A stretch of 64,000 nt of DNA from Amorphophallus konjac (taxonomy: Eukaryota > Streptophyta > Magnoliopsida > Alismatales > Araceae), in assembly GCA_022559845.1 (NCBI GenBank), contig CM040118.1:265321519-265385518 (forward strand), written 5' to 3'. Position numbers and translations under genes: made by a program. Each line of letters opens with the position of its first letter. Positions within the stretch are counted from its first letter, which is position 1. This document shows, one piece after another, positions 44,434 to 54,675 of the stretch. The notes beneath the pieces are model-generated. The model was given only the letters and a program-made list of their open reading frames with translations, was not told the DNA's origin and did not search any database.

Positions 44434-45236
44434 GAATTTATTTTGTAGGTGTACCTTCAGAATAAAAGGAACAAAATGCTGATCCAATCAAGGAAGGCAA
44501 GGCACACAAATAAAGTGGGTAAGAAGAAGTTGATGTGTTTTTTAGATTATATGAAAGTTGAAAAATCTGAAATCAACATGCAGGTAAGATTCATTTCACT
44601 TTCTCCGAATAGAGCCTATGCATTCAGGCTGATTTTAAATTCGCATTTCTGAACTGTTGTTTTGAGTTGTCTTAATTTACTCCCTCCATTGAACTTGTGA
44701 TACATGGCAGCATACATGATTAAAATATTTGCATTTGTACTGTAGATACTGCATATGTTGCTTATGGTCTCATACATTTTAGATGCACATCATGATGTTG
44801 ACAAAGGTTCATAAGCTGAATAATTAAGGGGGAGTCTGTATGCCAGTGTCTATACTTGTTATGTTGTCAAGCTCTTCCACCCTCTGCTGCTTGTGCACAA
44901 ATATCTATTTGGTATATAAAATGGTGATTTATGGAAGGTTGGATTAAGTCCAACTAAAAATTTTCACTAAGCGTGAGGTGATCTTCGGATCTAAGTTCTC
45001 CGCCAAGTACCATAAGATGGTAATCTCATGCAGTAAGGGGTAGTTGTTGCTTTTAATTTTGATAAGAGTCTCTGCATCTAATCTTCATGTTTAGCATATT
45101 TAATCTCATTATCATGGATATGCTGAGGGGGAGTTTGCCACTCCAACGGTCTCTGAAGGAATTATATGGACTGAAGTTTTGTCAGTGGCACTAATGGATA
45201 GCTTTTCTTATTTTCAGAATCTGACTGAAATGGTGT
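44434..45236 (+). other. S2 3' untranslated region, first part
   Basis: Without credible frames. Contains AAGGGGGAGTCTG (about 44827), GAGGGGGAGTTTGCC (about 45124) and the conserved hairpin at 44971-45003. S5 interrupts it at 45237. Confidence 0.7.
44971..45003 (+). promoter_or_regulatory. S2 conserved 3' hairpin
   Basis: GCGTGAG (44971-44977) with CTCCGC (44998-45003). Inner GATC (44980-44983) and GATC (44988-44991) around TTCG. AAGTACCATAAG follows, matching GGTACCAAAG of S3. Confidence 0.7.
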
Positions 45237-45757
45237 TGTTGTATAAATGATGTTTTGATGATGCCTCACTATAAGTCATTGGCCAATTAATTTAGAATCT
45301 CATGCAACATCTTTTAATTGGCTAGGTATGAATAAGTCTAACAAAGCTTTTAAAGGACAAGTCGACCTCATATCCGCATTGCGTCGACCTCATGAACGCC
45401 TTTTCAGCATGGGAATTGCAAGTGTCGACCCATGGTGTCGACCCCTTGCTATGTATGCTCTGTCGAGCTCAGATGTGTCGACCTCATCCTATCAGGAGGT
45501 CGACCTCAGACTACTTCCCAGAAGCCATTATAAACACGCCCTCAACAGCTGCGTCGACCTCAAGTTCTCAGGGAGTTGACCTCAAGCCTTCACAGAAACT
45601 GTTGTAGAAGCATGTCACAAGGGTTGCGTCGACCTCACCATTTTGACACATCGACCTCACGACCCTCAACCAGCAATCTGACAGGCGATCAGCGTGAGCT
45701 GCGTCAACCTCACCTTCACAGGAGGTCGACCTTAGGCTCCTCCCAGAATCCGTTATA
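45237..45757 (+). repeat. S5 solo LTR, first part
   Basis: Starts TGTTGTATAAATG and shows the lineage signature TTTTGATGATGCCTCACTAT. Carries the GTCGACCTCA array. S4 cuts it in TTATA. The right end is at 60238. Flanks GGTGT (45232-45236) and TGTGT (60239-60243) match at four of five bases. No internal region, so a solo LTR of about 1.8 kb. Confidence 0.75.
45358..45735. repeat. S5 GTCGACCTCA array
   Basis: About twelve copies of GTCGACCTCA or close variants spaced 15-40 bp, with more after S4 at about 58975-59010. Confidence 0.8.
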
Positions 45758-45914
45758 TGTTGCATCCCTATGGTTTTGATGATGTCCCACACTATAAATC
45801 AATCTTCTTTCTTTAGATTAATGCTGTTTCATCATGTGAGTGAGTACAGTTGAATGGCTGTCAGATAACATGCTCTACCTTAATACTACCTACACTCTGT
45901 CTGCACAGTCTTCA

Positions 45915-47470
45915 CACCAGTGCGTCAACTCAGTGTGCTGATGCGTCGACCCTTCAATCATTGTATGTCTCTGTTCTCACACCAGTGCGTCAACTCAGTG
46001 TGCTGATGCGTAGACTCTTCTGTTCAGGTTCTTCACTTGATTAAGTCTATACATCATCAGTTGAACGTAAAAGTAATACGTTACAGCGTCAACTCATTGG
46101 GCTGCAGCGTCAACTCAGCACGTTTGCATCTCATAAAGTCTATACATTCAGTTCCTTGGGCAAAGTCTATACATCACTTAGTCTGCACATTGCCTTCAGC
46201 CCAAGTGCTCAAAGCCTAAGTCTATACACTCGTTTGTGAGACCTTCAACTCTGTACACTGCTTGAGCCTCACCAAGTATGTACATCGCTTCAAGCGATTC
46301 TAGTCTATACAGTCTGCCTTCACACTAAGAGTCTGTACATCGGTCCTACAGCCGATCGTCTCACTCACTCTTTGCAAGTCTGTACAGCCTACCGTCTCAT
46401 GCAGCGTCTAATGTTAAAGTCTCCACATCGCATTGCATCGTCTCTATCAGTGTCTCACTGGTCTAGTCTGTATAGACTTTAGCGTCTCATGAAAGTCTAT
46501 ACAACGCATCAGTTTTTAGAAGTCTGTACACTGGCCTTTGCATTAAGCCTCAAAGTCTGTATAGTCGTGTACAGTGGATTTCAAGTCTATACATCCTTCA
46601 GCTGGATCTGTTCAAGTCTGTACATCGCCCAACTGATTTGGCAAGTCTATACAACGTGAAGTCTTCACCTCGTCTTGGTTCAAGTCTATACAGTATGAAG
46701 TCTACATTGCTTTACATCCACAGAGTCTGTACAGCCTATCTGACTTCATGGGTAGCATGCCTTTAGTGCGTTGACGCACTTGGTTGGCTGCGTAGACGCA
46801 ATGGTGCGTCTTTCGCTTCCTTCTTGTTCACTGCGTCGACGCTGACACTGGATGCATTGACGCATTGGTCAGCTTGCCTTGGGAGTGAGCATTTTTCTTG
46901 AGGAGCTGAGGCGACGCTGCACGCTGGAAGCGTTGACGCCTTGGCTGTTGACCAAGGGTCTTTTGATCAGCATCAAAGTCTGACAATTGTCCACCTTTTA
47001 CAAGTCTACACATTGGGTTGTACGACCACAATCCTATACATTCTGTTATTACAACTTGAGTCTTCAGAGCTCACAACACACTCATTACAAGTCTGTACAC
47101 TGGTTAGGCTTTGTGAAGTCTACACAGTGGCTGAGCAATGTGAAGTCTACACATTTGTCTCCTCTAGAGGTCTATACATTGGCTAAGGGTATTCAAGTCC
47201 ATACAGAGTCATCTGATGCATGCTGTTTGAAGTCTGTACAGCATGCCTTGCTGTTTACAGCTTTCAAAGACACATTGCACTGCGTCAACGCAGTGCATAG
47301 GCACGTTGTGTAGCGTCAACGCATTGCATTGTGCATACCCTGGTAAAGTCTATACATGCGTTTATTCATTAAGTCTATACATTCTCTCACGATTGTATAC
47401 AGTTACTCAGTTGATGTTTCTGAAGTATATACATTCTTGCTAAAAGCCTGAACTAACTAAGTCTATACAT
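45915..47470. repeat. S4 TCTATACA / GCGTCAACGC arrays
   Basis: Roughly thirty copies of AAGTCTATACAT, AAGTCTGTACA or AAGTCTACACA spaced 20-45 bp. A second word family, GCGTTGACGC or GCGTCAACTC, lies at 45915-46115, 46765-46945 and 47280-47320. TGTATAGACTTT (46469-46480) and AAAGTCTATACA (46492-46503) are perfect 12-base inverted copies. The 3' LTR copy is at 56338-57893. Confidence 0.85.
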
Positions 47471-47669
47471 TCCATCTGTCTGTCTACAGGCGATTCAGGC
47501 TGATGATTGGGCACGTGAATCGAGGTTAGCACCTGACACGTGATCCAAGACAACAGGCGCATGACACGTGGATGGCAACCTTGTCAGGATGCTGCCATGT
47601 GGACGAAATTCAAATGATCTGGCCAAAAGTGCATGGGCGGGAACCTGGCAGCCACACGCCATTATCTGC

Positions 47670-47677
47670 TATAAATA
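47670..47677 (+). promoter_or_regulatory. S4 5' LTR TATA box
   Basis: TATAAATA, with a copy at 58093-58100 in the 3' LTR; a purine-rich leader follows. Confidence 0.7.
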
Positions 47678-48247
47678 TAGAGCTTCATCCTTCAGTAGAA
47701 GTTCGATCGTGAAAAAGAAAAAGCAGAAGCCACTGGTGAGAGTCTGCACGATCCAGAAAAGAAAAAGAGAAGAGAGTTCCATATCTGAGAGGAGATTGTT
47801 CGAGAGAGAGAGAGTGTGTGTGGATTGATGAATTGCTTCATTTGAAGTTACATTTGTATTGGGTTTTCAGAACCGATTTCTTCTTCATTGGTTTTTCTTT
47901 CTATTTTACTTTCGTTTATTTTGTTCTTCCATTCTGATTTGAATTGGTTTCCCTCCGATATGTAGAGGAAGGGAGTACTACTCCAGTTTCCCTCTAAGTT
48001 GCAGAGGAAGAGAGATCGGTGATCTCTGGTGTTGTTAGTGACAGGTTGTCATTAACAGTTTCCCTCCGTGTGTGGAGGAAGGGAGAGGATTCTCCGGTTG
48101 TGTTCTAGCTGGGAGCTAGAACAGGTTTCAAGTTCTGTGGGTAGTAGAGCTTGGTCGAGGGATTTGTTTCCCTTGGATGTTCAAGCTGTGTGGCAGCATG
48201 TTGTACGCAGACTGAGTCTGCTGTGATCTAGCTTTGCCTAGTGGAAT

Positions 48248-48304
48248 CCTCACTCTAGTTGGAGTGAGGGGTGGATGTAGATTGCAGACTGCAATCGAAC
48301 CACC
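48248..48304 (+). promoter_or_regulatory. S4 conserved leader structure, 5' LTR
   Basis: CCTCACTC (48248-48255) with GAGTGAGG (48262-48269); GGTGG (48270-48274) with CCACC (48300-48304), enclosing GATTGCA/TGCAATC (48280-48296). All three stems are perfect. The 3' copy is at 58671-58727. Confidence 0.8.
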
Positions 48305-48528
48305 TAAAAACCGAGTGCCTCCTCTGTGGTTTGCTATTGATTTCTGTGCTCTTCATCTGCTTGTCCCTTTGCCTTCAAGTGTTCAGTTCTTCACTCTCAT
48401 CTATATTTCTCTGTGTACGGGTTAAGGAGGTGCGTTAGCAGTAGAATCTATTTTCCGCCTGAGTTTCTGCAAATTGGGAGTGATCTATTCATCCCCCCCT
48501 TCTATATCACTCTTGCCGCGCTAACAAT

Positions 48529-48540
48529 TGGTATCAGAGC
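48529..48540 (+). other. S4 primer binding site
   Basis: TGGTATCAGAGC, two bases after the LTR end; initiator Met tRNA type. Confidence 0.97.
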
Positions 48541-48792
48541 AGGTTTACGCCATGTGGACGAACGGTCAAGGAAATGCTGGTGGTCCTAGAACCTTCATGG
48601 CCGAAGGTCAATCCATTAGTCGCCCTCCTTATTTCGATGGTAGTAACTATCTGTTTTGGAAGAACAGGATGGAAGTGTTCATCAGGGCTCAGAGTCATAA
48701 ACTGTGGAGAGTAATCACGGTGGGGCCATATGAGCTGGCACCAAACGAGGATGCTTGGACAGATGACCATGTCAAGCTCTCTTCACTCAACT

Positions 48793-49648
48793 TGTCACGC
48801 CCCGAACTCTATACCGTCGAGGTATTGTCCGCTTTGGCCTGCCGGCCTCACGGTTTTATCCCTTTCTAACAGTGATCGGCTCCAGAATGGAGGACTTCCC
48901 GGGCAGGTCACCCATCCCAGTACTACTCCCCATTAAGCACGCTTAACTTCGGAGTTCTTTACAAGAACTGAGCCGATACTTCAAAAGGCGCCTCGGTGAT
49001 ATAGAGTACAACTTAGCTATATTTGAGGGTGTTACAATCTACCCCTCTTATATAGGCGACGTCCTCGTCGCTGGGCACATATAGCACGTAATCACGCAAT
49101 CAAGCCCCCAGGCAGGTAGGACTCTAGAGGTGGCCCCTACAGGCTCAAGAGGTGGCTCCCACTACGTAGCACTTTGCTCCATTACGGACTCAAGAGGTGG
49201 CTCCCATAGCGTAGCACTTTACCCTGCATGGCACTTAGTTCCCACACTTCCGGCTGGGGTATAGCTCTGATACCACAAAGACTGTCACGCCCCGAGCGCG
49301 GAAGATACCCGGAGATGCGTGACGTGTCTATATCAATCATGTCAATCAGAGTGGTCGTGTATTCGACACGAAGACAGAGATGCGCAAAATAGCAAGATAA
49401 CCCAATCCTTATTTCATAATGGATAGACTATTACAAATCCAATACTCTGTTTAACAAAAAGAAAAGTACATAGTTGACTCGAGAAAATTATAGAACCAAC
49501 TAGACGACACTTGTAGAAGCTCTATCACTTTCACTCTTGACCATTCCCATCCGATTGACTTCCATCGTCGTCGGACTTACCTGAAAAGTACAAAGCGGAC
49601 AATACCGCGATAGTATAGAGTACGGGGCATGATAGAATGGGTGTTACA
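48793..49648 (-). mobile_element. C1: Cassandra-like TRIM with a 5S-derived segment, mosaic LTRs
   Basis: An 856 bp insertion with target duplication CAACT (48788-48792 and 49649-49653). In minus orientation: 5' LTR-like block (49648-49283), PBS TGGTATCAGAGC (49275-49264), about 215 bp spacer, PPT-like AAGAGGGGTAGAT (49049-49037), 3' LTR (49036-48793). It encodes nothing. Both end blocks start TGTAACACCC and end GGGGCGTGACA in sense but differ inside: only the 3' one has the 5S piece, while the 5' one is 366 bp and shares about 300 bp with the L4 LTR end. Cassandra elements are known for 5S-derived LTRs. Confidence 0.85.
48892..48957 (-). other. 5S rRNA-derived segment in C1
   Basis: On the minus strand it contains GAACTCCGAAGTTAAGCGTG, GGGAGTAGTACTGGGATGGG and TGACCTGCCCGGGAAGTCC, closely matching the 3' half of plant 5S rRNA including its internal promoter region. 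The 5' half of 5S is absent, so it is not an intact 5S gene. Confidence 0.9.
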
Positions 49649-51582
49649 CAACTGGACGGCGCTGAACATAATCCAGTGTGCTGTTCATCCAGAGAAATAT
49701 GCCCGTATATCTGCATACAGAACTGCCAAGCGAATGTGGGATGAGCTGCAATTGATCTATGAAGGTACAGCTCAAGTGAAAGCCTTGAAGGTAAACCTCT
49801 ACACTTCTAAGTATGAAATGTTTAAGATGAATGCAGATGAGAATATAACCGAAATGTATGCCATGTTATCCTTGATCACTAACACTCTTAAAGGGCTAGG
49901 GAAGGATCTTGCTGAGGCAGATATAGTCAGGAAAATCCTTAGATCTTTATCCCCGGCATGGCACACTAAGGCCATTGTGATTGAGGAATCAAAAGATTTG
50001 ACTGTCTTAACTGTGAATGAACTCATAGGATCCTTGATGACCTATGAGATGAATTTCCAAGGAGGTGGAGAAGGAAGTGAGAGGAAGGGTAAAAATGTAG
50101 CTCTAAGAGCTTCCCGCAACAAGGGTAGTAACAGTGGGAGCAGCAGCAGTAGCCCCGAGTCTGAGTCCGAGCTTGAAGGTTTATCAAATCTCGACCAGGA
50201 GGAGCAGGCAATGCTCACTAGACAGTTCAGAAAATTTTTGAAGAAAAAGGGAAAGACCTTTAGGAAGAAGAAGCCACAACCCTTTAACAAGAATGCTGAA
50301 TTTACCAGTTATAGGGATAGAAATCCAAAGAAACTGACTTGTTTTAATTGTAACAAACAGGGACACATGAGAGGCGAATGCCCAGACCTCCAGAAGAAGG
50401 GTCCCTATCTTCAGAAGAAAAACATAAAGGTGCAGAAGAAGAAGAAGTCACAGGCGATGGTCTGCACATGGAGCGAGGAAGAAGAAGACCCCGAAGATGC
50501 TTCCTCAGAAGAATATGACGATGGAATTTGCCTTATGGCAAACAGTGAAGAGGAGGTAATAAACGTTTTTGAAAATTTCTCAATTGATCACTGGGAGGAT
50601 GCTTATGGTGACTTGCTAGATAAATTTAATTCTCTTAGCAAAGAGCACAGAGTTCTGAAAAGAAAATTTAACACAAATATTGAAGAACAAACTCTGGTCT
50701 GTGAGGAAAATGAAAAGCTAAAAGAACAACTAGAAGAAATGACCTCACTAAGGAAAGAGAATGATAAGCTTAAGGGAGAAATTCAAGAAAGTCAAAAATA
50801 GCTCAATGAATTCAAAACTAAAATTGAAGAAAGCATGAATGAAATTAGAGTGAATTCAGAGAAATATGAAGCTGTGAAGAAAGTAAATGCTGAACTCCTA
50901 AAGAATTCTGAGTCTCTTCAAAAGGAGCTAGAAGACAAACAGAAAGTCTTAGAAAAGTTTGTCCAAGGAAAAACTAGCCTAGATGCTATACTAGGGACTA
51001 GGGTCAATTTCAATAAGGAAGGTCTAGGCTATGACCCAACCAACAAGAGACCCTTGCAATTCAAGACCATTACCTTCTGTCCAGAGAAGGGAAAAGAAAA
51101 GCTGGACACACCATCCAGCTCAAACAGCTCTAAGGAAACTCAAAGTCCTAAAGAAAACACAAAAACCAGTACTGGACAACCATTTAAGATGGGAATGAAC
51201 TTTATGAAGAATAACATTAAGTCCACTCACCAGAACACAAATGGTAGATGGACCAAGAAAATAAATCAGAATAAGAGCTGGAATTACAACAATCAGATGA
51301 GTCCAAACAGGACCTACTGGAGAAATAACTTTCATGGTCAAAGATATGCTAATCAACAAGCCTGCAGGAAATTTCCTAGGAATAGGAAGACTAATGAATG
51401 GAATAGAACTCACTTCTCCAGTTCAGCTGGATTCAACTTTAATAAACCAGAAAGGAAGGTGCCAGAGAAAACCATGTTGAAACAAATCTGGATACCTAAA
51501 CACTTGATCAGAGATTTGAACAATGTCCTTGGACCCAACTCATCTTGGGTTCCAAATCACTCTGCTTGATATATCTGTGTAG

Positions 51583-54500
51583 GTCGGCCTGGCAGCTGAA
51601 GACAACAAGTGGTACCTCGACAGTGGCTGCTCCAGGCATATGACAGGAGACCGATCCAAGTTCAGCAAGATAGAGATGAAGCCAGGGGGTCTGGTCAAGT
51701 TTGGAGGAAAGAACAAAGGTAAAATAATTGGAGTTGGCACAGTAGGTAAGTCTTCCACAAATTCCATTGAAAAAGTATTACTTGTGGAAGGGCTTCAACA
51801 CAACCTGATTAGTATTAGCCAATTATGTGACAGGGGTCACAAGATTGTATTTGATGATAGTTCATGCAAAATCCTTAAAACAAATTCTGACATGGTTAAA
51901 TTTGTAGCCAACATGATTAATAATGTCTACATTGTAGACTTAGATGAGAAATCTGAATCTACTATTTGCTTATCTGCCAATTCTGAAAATGATGCTTTTG
52001 AATGGCATAGACGTCTAGGTCATGCTAGCTTTTCAACTTTAAATAAATTGGTCAAGCATGATTTAGTCAGAGGCATGCCTAGAATTAAATTCAACTCAAT
52101 ATCAAAAGCATGTGATGCCTGTGCTCTAGGCAAACAGACCAGAAATTCTTTTAAATTAAGATCTGAGCCATTGTCTTCTAGACCAATGGAACTTCTTCAT
52201 ATGGACCTTTTTGGTCCAACTAGAACTCAGAGTCTTAATGGAAACAGGTTTGGCTATGTCATCATAGATGACTTCTCTAGATATTCATAGATATTTTTCT
52301 TAGCAAATAAGAGTGATGCATTTCAAAAGTTTAATTTGTTTTTCAATAAGGTCAAACAAGAAGGGAAGTATAAGGTTAGTTCTATTCAATCTGACCATGG
52401 AGGTGAGTTTGAAAACTCCATGTTTACTGAACTTTGTGACAAAGAAGGACTAACTCACAGGTTTTCTTCTCCCAGGACACCTGAACAAAATAGGATTGTG
52501 GAGAGAAGAAATAGAACAGTGGTGGAAATGGCCCGAACCATGTTGATTGAAAGTAAATTACCTAGAAGGTTTTGGGCAGAAGCGGCCAATACAGCAACCT
52601 ACATAATCAACAGGGCCATGGTAAGACCCATACACAAGAAAACACCCTATGAGCTTCTAAAAGGTAAGAAACCAAACTTGTTTCATTTCAGAATTTTTGG
52701 AGCAAAATGTTTTATTCATAACAATGATAAGAAAGATTTAGACAAGTTTGAAGCCAAGAGTTCACCTGGAATATTCTTGGGTTACTCTGAAGTGTCAAGG
52801 GCATATAGGGTATTTAACATATCAGATCAGAAAGTGGATGAATCTCCACACATCCTTTTTAGTGAAATGAAAGATGTCTCTAATGTTGAAAATCTTGACA
52901 GGGATTCCAATCATGGTGGAGACTTTCTAGAAGACCAACAGGAAGAAGAGAAGACTCAGCCAAATGGAGAAACAAATTTCCCCAATCAGGAAGGACCAAG
53001 AGAAACAGGTGAGTCTTCAACAAACATCAGATTTCTTAAAGACCATTCTTTAGATAAAGTCATAGGCAATACTGAAGATCCTCTTCGGACTAGGTCTCAT
53101 TTTAGAAATGTGAATAATGATGACTTAATTGCTTTAGTCTCACAAATTGAACCCAAAATAGTAGAAGAGGCCTTAGCTGATCAAGCTTGGGTCAATGCTA
53201 TGAGTGAGGAATTAGGTCAGTTTGAAAGGAATAATGTCTGGGAGCTTATCCCAAGACCAGATGGTATTAATGTCATAGGAACCAAGTGGGTGTTCAAAAA
53301 TAAGATGAATGAAGATGGAATTATCTCGAGGAATAAGGCCAGACTAGTAGACAATGGCTACTGTCAGGAATTCGGTGTAGACTTTGATGAATCCTATGCA
53401 CCTGTTGCTAGGATGGAAGCTATAAGATTGTTGCTTGCCTTTGCATGCTCAAAGAACATAAAACTCCAACAAATGGATGTTAAAAGTGCCTTTTTAAATT
53501 GAGTTATTAAAGAAGAAGTTTTTGTTGAACAACCTCCTGGATTTCAATATTCTCCTCAACCTAACCAAGTTTTCAGGTTAAACAAAGCCTTGTATGGTCT
53601 AAAGCAGGCTCCAAGAGCTTGGTATGAAAGATTGTCTGAATTTCTGATCAGCAAGGGCTACAAAAGAGGTAAAGTTGATCAAACTTTATTTACCAAGGGC
53701 ATAAATAAAGATCTCATCATAGTTCAGGTATATGTAGATGACATTATATTTGGATCTACTAAGCATGATCTATGTGATGAATTTTCTACCATGATGTCTG
53801 CTGAATTTGAAATGAGCTTGGTTGGTGAACTAAAATATTTTCTTGGATTGCAAGTACAGCAGCTAGAAGATGGGTGCTTCATCAACCAAACCAAATACAC
53901 AATGGAACTGTTCAAAAGGTTTGGCATGGAAAACTTAAAGCACATTACTACACCCATGGGCACCAATACTTCATTGGATGCAGATGAGACAGGTAAAGAA
54001 GTAAATGCCAAACTTTATAGAGGTATGATTGGATCACTACTTTACTTAACAGCCTCTAGACCTGATATACAATTCAGTGTAGGAATGTGTGCAAGGTATC
54101 AGTCTAGACCTACTGAACTACACTTAGCTGCAGTTAAAAGAATCTTCAGATATTTGTCAGCTAGTCACTCTCTTGGTTTATGGTTTCCTGCATCTCACAC
54201 ACTTAACCTAGTAGCATACACAGATGCTGACTATGCAGGCTGTAAACTAGACAGGAAAAGCACAAGTGGCCATTGTGAATTCTTGGGTGGGTGTTTACTG
54301 TCTTGGGGCTCCAAGAAACAACATTCTGTGGCCCTCTCCACTGTAGAAGCTGAATATGTGACTGCAGGGAGTTGTGGAACACAAGTCATATGGATTAAAC
54401 ACCAGCTTCAGGACTACCAAGTAGACCTGGGATGCACACCTATTTACTGTGATAATACTAGTGCCATCAATCTTGCTAAAAATCATGTTTTGCATTCACG

Positions 54501-54675
54501 AGCCAAACACATAGAGATAAGACATCATTTTATAAGAGATGAGGTGTCTAAGAATAATTTTGAACTAATTCATGTAGGCACAGATAATCAGATTGCTGAC
54601 ATATTCACAAAACCTCTGGATAATGAAAAATTTTCCACATTGAGAAGAGAATTAGGCTTATACAAATTATCTTAA
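51583..54675 (+). pseudogene. pol: S4 pol (protease, integrase, RT, RNase H), with two stops
   Basis: The frame is open from just after a TAG at about 51580; the region starts around VGLAAEDNKWYLDSG. Order: aspartic protease (WYLDSGCSRHMTG, about 51607), integrase zinc region (HRRLGH at about 52004, CDACALGKQ at about 52111), integrase core (LLHMDLFGP about 52192; SDHGGEF about 52391; the Glu in [13 protein letters not shown] about 52500), RT ([12 protein letters not shown] about 53285; YVDD at 53731-53742), RNase H (YTDADYAG about 54220 to IFTKPL about 54620). Nonsense codons: TAG 52288-52290 where copia integrases have Trp, and TGA 53500-53502 where Gly is usual. NG at about 53355 replaces the common QG of RT. 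The Sirevirus env-like frame is absent after RNase H. Confidence 0.96.

Larger units (their letters stand above)
45758..48526 (+). repeat. S4 5' LTR
   Basis: TGTTGCATCC to CGCTAACA. U3 holds the TCTATACA array, TATA at 47670-47677, a leader of CCCTC...GAGG hairpin units (47950-48110) and the leader structure (48248-48304). Confidence 0.97.
48552..51569 (+). pseudogene. gag: S4 gag, interrupted by C1 and a stop
   Basis: The preferred start is ATG 48552 (MWTNGQGNAG), just after the PBS. The N-terminal gag domain (FDGSNYLFWKNRMEVFI) is split at 48792 by C1 and resumes at 49654 (WTALNIIQCAVHPEKY). There follow an acidic/Ser-rich linker, one zinc knuckle CFNCNKQGHMRGEC (50339-50380) and a coiled coil. 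TAG at 50799-50801 is in frame. The frame then runs to the natural-looking end SSWVPNHSA at 51569. Pol lies in a different frame, as is common where Pol is made at lower levels than Gag. The TAG is consistent with CAG to TAG. Confidence 0.93.

Noticed and set aside
45915..47470. CRISPR-like array
   Set aside because: Words are degenerate, spacing is irregular, there are no cas genes and the DNA is plant LTR.
48892..48957. Functional 5S rRNA gene
   Set aside because: Only the 3' half is present and it lies inside a TRIM LTR.
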